Below are positions 1 to 8,353 of a DNA stretch of 14,654 nt, one piece after another. The translations under genes were made by a program, and so were the position numbers. Location of the stretch: NCBI GenBank assembly GCA_041744375.1, contig JBGTLA010000034.1:1-14654 (forward strand), read 5' to 3'. The notes beneath the pieces are model-generated. The model did not search any database. It worked only from the letters and a program-made list of their open reading frames with translations, and had not been told where the DNA came from. Origin of the DNA: JBGTLA01 sp041744375 (lineage in GTDB: Bacteria; Actinomycetota; Acidimicrobiia; Spongiisociales; ZC4RG35). The number at the start of each line of letters is the position of its first letter. Position 1 is the stretch's first letter.

Positions 1-27
1 CCTTGAGCCGCGCACCGCGCGAGTGGG

Positions 28-1062
28 CTATGCCGGGTCGGTGGGAGCCGCGCCCTGGACGTCCCCTGCGTGTGTCGTGCCGGCGGCGCCCCGAGTGTCC
101 ATGGCTCTGCGCAGGGCCTCCGCGACGGACAGGTAGGCGTAGCCGGGCTCGAGAAGCTTGTCTCGAACCGAGCGGTCTCGGCAGACCAGGTCGTGTCGGA
201 GGCTCTCAATGAGGTTGTTGACCTCGGTCCGGGGCATCTGGGCGATGAGGGCGCAGCCGCGCCCGACGAGCCAGCGGGGCAAGCCTGGCACGAGCACTTG
301 GGTCCGTCGCAGTCCGGCAATGTCTGCGAACAGCGCGAGCAGTTCGGGGTAGGTCACTACGTCGTCGCCGCCCACGTCGAAGTGTCCGTCCAACGGATCC
401 GCGCGCAAGGCGCGAACGATGAGGTGCACGACGTCCTCGACCGCGACTGGCTGGATCCTGCTGCGCATCCAGGCTGGGACCGGGGTGATCCTTGGGACGC
501 GCTCACTGAGCCGCCTGAGCAGCTCGTAGGACGTGGAACCCGCGCCGATGATCATGGACGCGCGCAGCACGAGTGTGGGCACCCGCGATGCCAGCAGAAC
601 CTGCTCCACCTCGAGGCGTGAGTGCAAGTGCTCGGACAGCTCACCGTCGGGCACCAACCCCGACAAGTAGACGATGCGGGCGACTCCGGCCCGCTCGCAC
701 GCCGCAGCCATCCTTTCGGCGGCGTCGCGGTCCCTGCGGGCGAAGTCCTTGGATCCCATCGAGTGCACCAGGTAGATGACCACGTCGACTCCCTCGACGG
801 CCCGCTTGACCTGCTCGTCGTCGTCGATGTCCAGTTCGCGGGTCTCGACCTCGACGTCCCACGGATAGTCGTCCGTCCCAGACTGGGAGCGGCTGGCGGC
901 GAGAACGGTGTGCCCCTCCTCGACCAGCGACGGGATGAGGCGTGAGCCGACGTAGCCCGTTGCTCCTGTCACCAGGATCCGCAGAGAAGTCTGGGTGGGC
1001 TGTTGCGTTGGAGACGTCACAAGAAGACTGTAGGGGGGACGCTGCAAAGCTGGCGCCGTCAC
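28..1062 (-). CDS. NmrA/YbjT-like NAD(P)-binding SDR-family protein
   Basis: The 344-aa product has an N-terminal Rossmann motif TGATGYVG (about residues 32-39), then the atypical-SDR signatures VIYLVHSMGS, RIVYLSGL and a PVAVEDVV segment that usually lines the binding pocket. This fits extended/atypical SDR proteins of the NmrA/YbjT group, which are cytoplasmic dinucleotide-binding oxidoreductases or redox sensors. The substrate cannot be read from the sequence. Two GTG starts are possible: 1062, or 1020, which trims 14 residues and leaves a shorter leader before the Rossmann strand. Neither has a convincing Shine-Dalgarno site. On the minus strand a TACAGT hexamer lies just upstream of the 1020 GTG and could be a -10 box for a leaderless transcript. 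The stop is at 28-30. No operon partner is visible inside the window. The gene looks intact. Confidence 0.85.
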   Translation of the reverse strand: MTAPALQRPPYSLLVTSPTQQPTQTSLRILVTGATGYVGSRLIPSLVEEGHTVLAASRSQSGTDDYPWDVEVETRELDIDDDEQVKRAVEGVDVVIYLVHSMGSKDFARRDRDAAERMAAACERAGVARIVYLSGLVPDGELSEHLHSRLEVEQVLLASRVPTLVLRASMIIGAGSTSYELLRRLSERVPRITPVPAWMRSRIQPVAVEDVVHLIVRALRADPLDGHFDVGGDDVVTYPELLALFADIAGLRRTQVLVPGLPRWLVGRGCALIAQMPRTEVNNLIESLRHDLVCRDRSVRDKLLEPGYAYLSVAEALRRAMDTRGAAGTTHAGDVQGAAPTDPA

Positions 1063-1751
1063 GTGGGCCAGACCGACTCATACACGACCAGCCTCGCCGG
1101 TGAGGTGTGGATCTCGACGCCGGGTGGCGCGGTGAGGATCAGGTCGGCCTCGTCGTTATCGAGTCGTCGGGTGCCGCCGTGGTCCAGAGGAAGCAAAGCC
1201 CGTTCGGAGTCTGCCACAAATCTGCCGTGTGAAAGCGACCAGACCGCCGTCGGCGATTCGTTGCATACAGGTGAATCCAGCGATTCTCTTTGCGTAGCAC
1301 GACTTCAGTAATCCCATTGGTCTGCTGACGTTGGTGTAGTTCGGTGTCGATCGGAGTGGCAGAGGCACTACGCGGGCGATGATCCCGCGCATGGCGGCCA
1401 GAAGGCACAAGTCGAACTGTGTCACGCCATAGCGGCCTCCACGAACGTCAACGGCCCCGGCTACTCGCATAGTCGGGGCCGTTCTCGCCGGGCTAGGTTC
1501 GGGTGTCGCCGCCGGCCGTCCGCTCGGATAGCTCAAGACCGGGTGCGCGAGCTACACCGCCGGCTGACCCCGGGGCCTGTTGGGGAGCTCGAACCTCTCG
1601 GGAAGATGCGACTCGTACACGAGCCCGCAGTCGAGTATCCGTCGGAGGAGATCATCGGTCCTTGCCTGTCGCCACGACGCTAGCGCGGCGAACCTCTTCG
1701 CCTGTATGGCTTGGCATCTATGCGACGCCAACCATCTGCGAAGACCCGCTC
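1063..1751. other. Stretch without a recognisable gene
   Basis: About 690 bp between the SDR start and the decayed relaxase. Short open frames exist on both strands but none shows a domain I recognise. The minus-strand frame over about 1556-1735 has protein-like composition (a charged helix containing LASWRQARTDDLLRRILDCG) and stays open into the relaxase frame, so it may be a leftover of the relaxase C-terminus or of a neighbouring small gene. The only clear structure is the hairpin at 1450-1483. Confidence 0.5.
1450..1483. terminator. Strong hairpin, terminator-like
   Basis: The arms AACGGCCCCG (1450-1459) and CGGGGCCGTT (1474-1483) are perfectly complementary. The stem extends inward by one G-U and three Watson-Crick pairs to a 6-nt loop (1464-1469), giving about 14 bp. 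There is no real T-run on either side, so intrinsic termination is only likely. It lies between the relaxase 3' end and the SDR gene, where it could block minus-strand read-through. Confidence 0.5.
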
Positions 1752-3055
1752 CTACTTGCCACGAACTCCATCGGTCGATGCCGCGACCTTTGTCAAGATG
1801 TCGCTGCGGCGCTCGCTGATGGCGCCCCCGGTCACCGACAACGTCGACCGGCGCGCTCCCGGGCTGGTGCGGCGACTCGCGATCCGGCTTGTTCAGTTGA
1901 CGCAAAGACGGCCAGAGCCGCACGTAATCTGGTTCGGTGTCGGAGCCGGACTCCTGTGTGATGGCGGGCCGATCGATCCATTCTCGGCCAAGGGCTTGGG
2001 CGAGAGTGTCGGCGGCGGTCTGGCCGTCGCCGGTGACGACGTAGGCGTGGTTGGCGTGGCGACCACGCGTCATGGGGGTGTAGATGCCGGCGGTGTCGAT
2101 GGGTCCGTCGATGAGGAGGAGGGCGGTGTCGACGGTGCGGCCTTGGGTGGCGTGGCCGGTCTGGGCGTACCCGAGTTCGACATGCTCAGCGGTGTAGGCA
2201 AAGGGGAGCCGGACGGTGCCACTCCGGCCAGTGAGGGTGACGGTCCCGTCCCGGTGGATGGTGTCGATGGTCCAGTGGTCCCGGTTCTTGACGATCGCGC
2301 CCTTGTCGGTGTGGAGGGTGCGGTCGTTGCGGCGGGTGACGACCTCATCACCGACGTACAGACTCCGATCACCAACGGCGAGGCGTGGTCCGGTGGGGTC
2401 GAGTTCGCCGGTGGCGATGCGGGTTTGTTGGGCGCGGTGGTTGAGGCGGTCAACGGTGCCGCCGGTGTTGGCCATCATCGCCACCGTCTCACCTCTCGCT
2501 CGGGCGGTGGCCCAGGCGGAGAGGATCTCGATTTCCATGTCGGCGGGTGCCGTGGCGGTCGTAGTCGGCGAGCACCGTCGGGTCGCCGTTGCGGAGGCGG
2601 AGGGAGGCGTCTCGTTCTCATTGGTGCGTGAAGCGGTGGACCTGGTCAAGTTCGATGCCACCGTAGGTGTCGACAAGGTGGCCGAACATCCCACCCCTCC
2701 CCACGGCACTGAACTGGCGGGAGTCGCCGACCATCACGACCCCGCCATCTGTGTTCTTTGGCGAGCTTCACGAGTTGATCAAGTTTGGGGGTCGAGACGG
2801 TTCCGGCTTCGTCAAGGATCACCGTCGCCCCCGGAGCGAGGTGGTAGCCGGGGGCGGGTGGACGGTCCGGCCGTCGGTGTTCGTGGAGGAGCTTGTCCAA
2901 CGTGTCCGCCGCCATCCCCGTTTCGGTGGCAAGCACCTCAGCAGCGCCAGCGGTGGGCAACACCTCCACCAACACGGTTCGGCCGTGTTGGTGGAGATGT
3001 TGGACGGCGGGGGCGAGGGCGGTGGTCTTGCCAGTACCGGCCGGTCGCTTCTGGG
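1752..3055 (-). pseudogene. Truncated MobF (TrwC/TraI-type) relaxase, helicase half
   Basis: On the minus strand a RecD-like helicase can be pieced together from several frames. Walker A (PAGTGKTTAL, near 3020-3040) is followed by Walker B (VILDEAG), the motif III-like VMVGDSRQFSAVG, and C-terminal UvrD_C_2-type signatures (TGHATQGRTVD, TRGRHANHAYVV near 2050-2150). The natural end is probably DILTKVAASTDGVRGK with a TAG at 1752-1754. Defects visible are a frameshift near 2745 after HRWR, an in-frame TGA near 2625 where a Trp codon is expected, a further shift near 2545 and another near 1850. The relaxase domain that nicks oriT is missing: the homology stops a few codons before the P-loop, where the tRNA-like core of module 1 begins. 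MobF proteins act in conjugative DNA transfer, so this is debris of a conjugative element. Confidence 0.85.
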
Positions 3056-3227
3056 TGGCACGCCCGGAGGGACTCGAACCCCCAACCTTCTGATCCGTAG
3101 ATCCCCAAGCGGTGTCCGTGGCCGTCCACCAGAGTCCATGCGGGCCGCTCCTGAGCGGTTTGGATTCCACCAGCCTCCACGGCCGTCCCGGCGAGTCCAC
3201 GGCGAATGGCTCCCAACTTGGCTCCCA
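3056..3227 (-). repeat. att module 1: tRNA-Arg(ACG) 3' core plus phased 127-bp arm
   Basis: The core at 3056-3100 reads on the minus strand as anticodon loop CTACGGA, variable region, T-arm GGGGGTTCGAGTCCCTC, acceptor strand and CCA: the 3' 45 nt of tRNA-Arg(ACG). The 5' half of a tRNA is absent, since the sequence beyond the anticodon loop cannot pair. The arm holds TCC(A/G/C) sites starting at 3115, 3125, 3135, then 3166, 3176, 3186, 3196, and TGGCTCCCA at 3207 and 3219. It resembles an integrated tyrosine-recombinase attachment site with integrase arm sites. This copy alone keeps the canonical tRNA-Arg variable region (CAGAAGG) together with an exact CCA end. Confidence 0.85.
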
Positions 3228-3349
3228 AGCAGATCCAGTTCGGGAGCTCATCGTCCGTGCATGTGGCCTGCGTTAGATCATCCTCGGTGCTCAGCGGGTT
3301 AAGCAGACCCACCGCGACGTGCTCTTGACTGGCGATTCCGGAAGGCCCT

Positions 3350-3946
3350 TTATCCCTTGTACATGAACGAAGACTCGAACGCGCATCGCTCTCGAAGGTT
3401 CCACTTGAAGGGCGGTGCGGCGACAACGACAACATCGGAGATCAACTCGGTGCCGGGGAGGTGGTCGCTGATCCCGCAGGTCACCGGACCCTGGGTGCTC
3501 GCCTCGACGGTCGATTGAACCTCGACGAAAGTCGAGACACCGATACGCCACCGCCGGGATTCGTGGACGAGCCGGATGGCGGCGGGCCGTACCATCGAAA
3601 CGTCTCGGATCGCTCGACCGTAAAGACGGTGGGTGTCGCCACCGATTCGGCCGAGGAACACGTCAGCCAGATCCCCCTGCCGAACTTCGTCGGCAGTCTC
3701 GTCGACGAAGAGGGCGACCCGCCATGGGCTACCCGGTTCATCGTCGGAGTAGGAGCCAACCATCACGGTCGACAATCCGGAGAGGTCGCGTCCGTCGACA
3801 TGGCCCTCCTCGATCATCCACGACAGGACGAAGTCGCACGTTTCGTAGGTCGACCGTCCTCCTCGTCGATCCCCATGGCGTCGGCAGGGGCACACCGCCT
3901 CACAGTTGCACGCCTCGTAGTACGAGCCACTCACATCCCAGGACAC
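3350..3946 (-). CDS. DUF1326 protein, copy A
   Basis: The 198-aa product begins MSWDVSGSYYEACNCEAVCPC, carrying the CxCxxxCPC cysteine cluster that marks the DUF1326 family and could bind metal. It ends with the family-typical PPFKWNLRERCAFESSF block. No signal peptide or membrane helix is visible, so it is probably cytoplasmic or associated with its membrane neighbour. It starts with GTG at 3946, directly after the stop of the DUF2182 gene (TGAGTG), so the two are very likely translationally coupled. It is exactly as long as the other DUF1326 gene upstream and shares its N-terminal motif, but the middle has diverged strongly, with extra charged residues after the cysteine cluster (RRHGDRRGGR). 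The family has no proven biochemical function known to me. Confidence 0.85.
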   Translation of the reverse strand: MSWDVSGSYYEACNCEAVCPCRRHGDRRGGRSTYETCDFVLSWMIEEGHVDGRDLSGLSTVMVGSYSDDEPGSPWRVALFVDETADEVRQGDLADVFLGRIGGDTHRLYGRAIRDVSMVRPAAIRLVHESRRWRIGVSTFVEVQSTVEASTQGPVTCGISDHLPGTELISDVVVVAAPPFKWNLRERCAFESSFMYKG

Positions 3947-4693
3947 TCAGGCTCCCAAGAACGCAGCGACGCCCCAGGCGATCATGACGACTCCCCCGAT
4001 CACCGAGATCGCCTCGCCTCGCCTCAGCACTTTCTCGGCGAGGACAAAGATGGCCAGCAACGCGACCCACGCCAGGTTCATGACGCCTAGCACGAACAGG
4101 AGGATCATCAACGCCCAGCAGCAGCGAAGGCACAGCGTTCCGTGATGGAGACCCATCCTGAGGGCTCCTGCCCTGCCGTCTCGCCACGATGTTGTCAAGA
4201 ACCCCATGGGCGTCCGGCATGCTCCGAGGCTCCGCCGCTTCACCGGAGTGAACTGGTAGATCCCGGCTCCGACCAGCAGCAAACCCGCCAGTCCGCCCCG
4301 TGTCGCCACTCCCATGCCGTTGACCAGCGTCAGATTGTGCAGGACCCATTGCAGGCCTGTGGCCCCGACCGCGAATGCGCCCCATACCAGGACATAGCCT
4401 GCAATGAAGAGGGAAGTCGAACCGACCCGCCCTTCGGCCGATCTTGCGTCCATGCGGTCGTAGCCGAGCACCATAGGGACGGCTGATGGCAGCATCATGG
4501 CCGCCATCATCACCGCCCACATCATGACCATCAGTGCGGTCTGGACGGTGGTCCAAGCCGATGTCATCGGCATGGCCAGGACCGATGACATGTCGCCCAT
4601 CTGTGTCGCCATGAACCCGAGGTATGCCCATGAGACTCCGGCGAACCCAACCATGCCGACCACGATCGCGCCTCGGGCACGATCGTGGGCCAC
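3947..4693 (-). CDS. DUF2182 integral membrane protein (predicted metal-binding)
   Basis: A 248-aa multi-pass membrane protein with about six or seven hydrophobic segments. It has the DUF2182 hallmarks: a Met-rich helix (MVMMWAVMMAAMMLPS), the FTPVKRRSLGACRTPMGFL block and GLHHGTLCLRCCWALM near the C-terminal third. The Met and Cys residues suggest metal handling, perhaps copper, but this is inference. It lies between two DUF1326 genes; DUF2182 and DUF1326 are recurrent neighbours in bacterial genomes as far as I recall. The start is uncertain. GTG at 4693 gives a basic N-terminus right before the first helix. TTG at 4705 would overlap the preceding stop, and ATG at 4654 would cut into the first helix. 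The downstream DUF1326 gene follows without a gap. Confidence 0.85.
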   Translation of the reverse strand: MAHDRARGAIVVGMVGFAGVSWAYLGFMATQMGDMSSVLAMPMTSAWTTVQTALMVMMWAVMMAAMMLPSAVPMVLGYDRMDARSAEGRVGSTSLFIAGYVLVWGAFAVGATGLQWVLHNLTLVNGMGVATRGGLAGLLLVGAGIYQFTPVKRRSLGACRTPMGFLTTSWRDGRAGALRMGLHHGTLCLRCCWALMILLFVLGVMNLAWVALLAIFVLAEKVLRRGEAISVIGGVVMIAWGVAAFLGA

Positions 4694-4701
4694 CGAAGTG
4701 G

Positions 4702-5298
4702 TCAAGACGCGTACTCGAAGGGCGAGTAGAAGCCGTTCTTCTCCGCGAGCTCCCATTGCATCCCGTGATCGTTGTATGCGAGATGCTCAGAACGTGAAAC
4801 GACAGCATCGAACCCGGGTGCGATGGCCAGTGGGTGGTTTCCCACCGTAATCTCGGCGTCGCCCTGCCCGGCAACCGCTGCGATCGCGACATCTGCGATC
4901 CCGGCGATCTTCATCGAGGTCCGCTTCCCCGCCGTCTCGAACTCGATCGATGCTGGTCCAGCACCGAGTACCTCTCCGATGTGGCCTGCCAGGCGGGCGG
5001 GATGACCACCGGCTTGTCCCGAGAAGATCGTCGCCAGTGCTTGGCTCTGGACTTCCGACGCCTGGTCGTCGAGATAGAGGGCCACCTGCCACTGGACCTG
5101 CGCCATATGCCCGGGCGAGTAGACGGCGAGGGCCACGTTCAACCCGTCGAGCTTGGTGCTTTCGAACTCGCCCTGGTCAATGTGCCACCCGACCAGCACG
5201 GTGCAGTCGACCTCTGTCGGCGGGCTCAGGAATATGCAGGGGCATGCCGCCTCACAATTGCACGACTCGAAATATTGCCCTTTCAGGTACCAGGTCAT
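4702..5298 (-). CDS. DUF1326 protein, copy B
   Basis: A 198-aa protein starting MTWYLKGQYFESCNCEAACPC, with the same CxCxxxCPC cluster as copy A and a second Cys 11 residues later (VDCTVL). The ATG at 5298 has a very good Shine-Dalgarno site (GAGGAGAAG) 6 nt upstream, better than the frame-open upstream alternative at 5343. The rest is a beta-rich domain without predicted membrane helices. The C-terminus (MQWELAEKNGFYSPFEYAS) follows the family pattern, but the terminal Cys found in copy A is missing. It precedes the DUF2182 gene with near overlap and follows the regulator gene by 74 bp on the same strand. Likely partner or accessory of the membrane protein; exact role unknown. Confidence 0.88.
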   Translation of the reverse strand: MTWYLKGQYFESCNCEAACPCIFLSPPTEVDCTVLVGWHIDQGEFESTKLDGLNVALAVYSPGHMAQVQWQVALYLDDQASEVQSQALATIFSGQAGGHPARLAGHIGEVLGAGPASIEFETAGKRTSMKIAGIADVAIAAVAGQGDAEITVGNHPLAIAPGFDAVVSRSEHLAYNDHGMQWELAEKNGFYSPFEYAS

Positions 5299-5372
5299 AG
5301 GTGCTTCTCCTCGTTTGGTGCCTATATCCCGTAACCGTGGCACCGGGAGGTCAAGACGAGTTCAAGAAAGCA

Positions 5373-8318
5373 TCAACCGGGTGACGCCTGACGCGCTCCG
5401 TCACGACCCGCGGAGATGTGCGGCATGCCAAGGGCACCGTCGATCGCCTCGAGACTGGCGTCGACGAGTTCGGGTACCGACATAACCGAACCCCGAACCG
5501 TGAGGCGTCCATACTCGGCTTCGCCGAGCACGCTGAGAAGGTCATCCAGCAGTTGTGGGTGGGGTTGAGTGAGGACCGAGCGGGTCTCGGAGAGGAGGGC
5601 ACCGGTGAGGATTGCCGCCTCGTCGGCGAGCCCGACATCGGCCAGTGCGCTCACCAGATAGCGCCAGGCAAGCCGAAGCTGTGTGTCGTCTCCGACCCGG
5701 TGCCAGTGGTCGATGACGCCGATAAACTCCTGCAACCCGGAAGGCAGATCTCCATGAGTGGCCATGGTAGAGGCGAGTTCCATCCGGGCGATTCCGGCGA
5801 ACCAGTCGTTGCCTACCGAGTCGGCCATCCGGGCCGCCTCCTCGAACATCGCAGCCGCCTCCGCCGGAGAGCGATGTTTGACGGCGAGGCCGTTGGCGTA
5901 GAGGGAAAAGACCAGAGCGGTCGGATTACCTGTCTCCCGGGCGCCAGCAAGCGCCTTGGTGGCGGCCTCTATAGCCTCTGGTGACCGCCGGAGTACGGCG
6001 TTGATGACCGCCACGTAGTAGGTGGCCCACACCTCTCGGGTGATGTCTCTTTGCTCACTCGCTTCAACGACTACCCGCGAGTAATGCTCCAAGGCTGCCT
6101 CTGCGTTGCCTTGATAGAGGGCGACGTCTGCCAACACATCGTCGGGATGACCGGATCTGGCGATGACCGCGCCTGTGGTGCCGGCCCCCGCGTTGCCGAA
6201 GCGGATCGCCTCGTCGAAGCGGCCTCCGATCCAGGCGCCGCGGGCGGCGCTGCCGCATACCGCCCGCCAGCGAGGGTCATCCGGTGTGGTCGTCTCCCAT
6301 ACCCACTGCGCCCAGCGGCTCAGCTCGTAACGCGACCGCCAGTACCCCCAGTCGGGGATGGACGCCACGATACGTGCCCCGGTGTCGACGTCACCGATCT
6401 CGATTGCCCACCCAACGGCGCTACGGAGGTTGTCATAGGCAAGAGAGAGTGCTGCCACCGCATCACGCTCCTCGGGGGTGAGCAGTCGAGCCGCCTCGAC
6501 CTCGGCGACCTTGGCGAAGTGTCGGGCATGGCGTCTCCGTATATCTGGCTCCTCGTCACTGAGACGGTCGAGAGCGAAGCGTCGGATAGTCTCGAGGAGT
6601 CGGTAGCGGGTGCGTGTCCCCGATGTCTCGGCCATCACCAGTGACTGGTCGACCAGGGTCGACAGCTGGTCCCGCGCGGTCTCCGGCGAGATAGGCTCGG
6701 TCACACAGACCTCCAGGACATCTTCGAATAGGAACCGTCCCGACATCACACCAAGCCGGTCGAGCAACCGGCGCGGCTCCTCGTCGAGCAGCTGGTAGGA
6801 CCAGCCGATGGTGGCGTCGAGCGTCAGATGCCGGGCCTCGTCCGACACGTCGGCTCGCGACTTCTGCAAGCTGGACCCCAACGTGGCGATGATCTCGGCC
6901 GGGGTCATCGATCCCAGCCGAGCGGCGGCGAGCTCCAAGGCCAGGGGGAGCCCGTCGAGGTGCCAGCATAACTCCACAACGTCTCTTCGATTGGCGTCGG
7001 TGATCTGGAACGAGCTGGGCGCCCGCCTCGCCAGGAGTTCCACCGCCGGCCATTGGCGGAGCAGATTGACAGACGCATCTGGTCGGTCGGGGAACTGCAG
7101 CGAAGGGGTGCGCCACTCGTGCTCGCCGTCGACGTGGAGCGGAGCCCGACTGGTGGCAATCACGGTGATCTCCGGGCAGCTCCGCACAAGGGAGGCGAGC
7201 AGCCGGGCCACGGCGGAAGAGAGATGCTCGCAGTTGTCGACGATAAAGAGAGCTTTGCGGGGCCGTAGATACTCGACCAGGCTGGCCCGCAACCCCGAAT
7301 CCGGATGAGGCTGAACACCGGCGCTCGCCGCCAGCACCGCGTCAACCGCCGACTCGTCGAAGACAGTCGACAGGTCGGCAAAGAATACCGATTTGTCCCC
7401 GCGTTCGACGATCCGGCGTCCTAACTCCATCGCTAGCCGGGTCTTTCCGGCCCCGCCGGGGCCGGTGAGGGTGAGCAGCCGAACCTGTTCGATTCGCGCC
7501 AGGAGGTCTTCGATCTCCACGCTGCGTCCAATGAGGTCGGCGCTGGGCGCAGGCAGCCAATCGGGCTCGGCTCCGCCCATCGACGCGTCGTGGAGCAGGA
7601 TCAGTTCCTCCAATGTCCGTAGCTCGGGACCGGGCTCCACACCGAGGTCCCGGGCCAGGCCGTTCCTGAGCCGCCGATAGACGGCGAGGGCATCGGCCTG
7701 ACGACCGGATCCATAAAGTGCGCGCATCAGCAGGCCACATAGCTGCTCATCGAGCGGGGCCCCGGCCACGGCGCGTTCCACAGCCGATATGACATCGGCG
7801 GGACGACCGGCGGTGATGGTCGCCTCAGCCCATGCGGTGACGGCGCGTTGACGCTCCCATTCCAGGCTTGCCGACTCCTCTTGCAACCAGGGATGGTCGA
7901 GGTCGGCCAAGAACGGCCCGCGCCAGAGATCGAGAGCGGCACCGAACATCTTGCTGCGTTCGTGGGGATCTTCCAGGCCGGCGGCTTCCTTTGCCACTGC
8001 CCGAAACTCGTCGATGTCGGTCTCGACCGATAGGAGGTCGAGACAATACGTCCCCCGCTCGCCCTTCAAGTCGGAGGCGGGCCCGAGCAGTCGCCGCAGG
8101 TTTGAGGCGTATGTCCGAAGCGACCTGATCGTCCCATCGGGTGCATCGTCGCCCCACACCGCCTCGACAAGGGCGGCGAGGCTGATCGGCTCGCTGGCGT
8201 GGAGCACCAGATAACAGAGCAGCGCCCGTTGCTTGGGACCCCCGGGATGCACCGCTTGTCCGTCGACCATCACTTCCAGTGGCCCGAGAAACCGAAGGGT
8301 GGCCGCGTACTGGGTCAC
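5373..8318 (-). CDS. AfsR/SARP-type regulator (winged helix-BTAD-NB-ARC-TPR)
   Basis: A 981-aa protein with an N-terminal OmpR-type winged helix (about residues 5-80, TIRSLRTYASNLRRLLG) and a bacterial transcriptional activator domain (about 98-245, ending LARDLGVEPGPEL). An NB-ARC/STAND ATPase follows, with Walker A GPGGAGKT (286-293), Walker B KALFIVDNCEH (355-365), sensor VIATSRAP (386-393) and a GLPLALELAA motif near 455. A helical TPR-like C-terminal half of about 400 residues follows. Such proteins activate transcription when a signal releases the ATPase switch. The start is GTG at 8318; no strong Shine-Dalgarno site is seen. The gene is intact over 2.9 kb, unlike several neighbours. 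Downstream on the same strand are the DUF1326/DUF2182 genes, and the hydrolase diverges from it 35 bp away; both are plausible targets, by context only. Confidence 0.92.
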   Translation of the reverse strand: MTQYAATLRFLGPLEVMVDGQAVHPGGPKQRALLCYLVLHASEPISLAALVEAVWGDDAPDGTIRSLRTYASNLRRLLGPASDLKGERGTYCLDLLSVETDIDEFRAVAKEAAGLEDPHERSKMFGAALDLWRGPFLADLDHPWLQEESASLEWERQRAVTAWAEATITAGRPADVISAVERAVAGAPLDEQLCGLLMRALYGSGRQADALAVYRRLRNGLARDLGVEPGPELRTLEELILLHDASMGGAEPDWLPAPSADLIGRSVEIEDLLARIEQVRLLTLTGPGGAGKTRLAMELGRRIVERGDKSVFFADLSTVFDESAVDAVLAASAGVQPHPDSGLRASLVEYLRPRKALFIVDNCEHLSSAVARLLASLVRSCPEITVIATSRAPLHVDGEHEWRTPSLQFPDRPDASVNLLRQWPAVELLARRAPSSFQITDANRRDVVELCWHLDGLPLALELAAARLGSMTPAEIIATLGSSLQKSRADVSDEARHLTLDATIGWSYQLLDEEPRRLLDRLGVMSGRFLFEDVLEVCVTEPISPETARDQLSTLVDQSLVMAETSGTRTRYRLLETIRRFALDRLSDEEPDIRRRHARHFAKVAEVEAARLLTPEERDAVAALSLAYDNLRSAVGWAIEIGDVDTGARIVASIPDWGYWRSRYELSRWAQWVWETTTPDDPRWRAVCGSAARGAWIGGRFDEAIRFGNAGAGTTGAVIARSGHPDDVLADVALYQGNAEAALEHYSRVVVEASEQRDITREVWATYYVAVINAVLRRSPEAIEAATKALAGARETGNPTALVFSLYANGLAVKHRSPAEAAAMFEEAARMADSVGNDWFAGIARMELASTMATHGDLPSGLQEFIGVIDHWHRVGDDTQLRLAWRYLVSALADVGLADEAAILTGALLSETRSVLTQPHPQLLDDLLSVLGEAEYGRLTVRGSVMSVPELVDASLEAIDGALGMPHISAGRDGARQASPG

Positions 8319-8353
8319 AATGTCTCGTACCGTAGGCGGCGTAAGGTGACTTC

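Noticed and set aside
1711..2631. Long plus-strand open frame (306 codons) rich in Gly, Val and Asp
   Set aside because: It is antisense to the relaxase remnant, whose helicase motifs are clear; the composition is typical of a high-GC shadow frame.
3056..3100. Possible complete tRNA gene
   Set aside because: Only the 3' part from the anticodon loop is present; the bases before the loop cannot form the anticodon stem, and no D-arm or 5' acceptor strand follows in any copy.
3101..3227. CRISPR-like array, because of regularly spaced short repeats
   Set aside because: The repeat unit is only 4-5 bp at a 10-bp period, with no long repeats or spacers and no cas genes.
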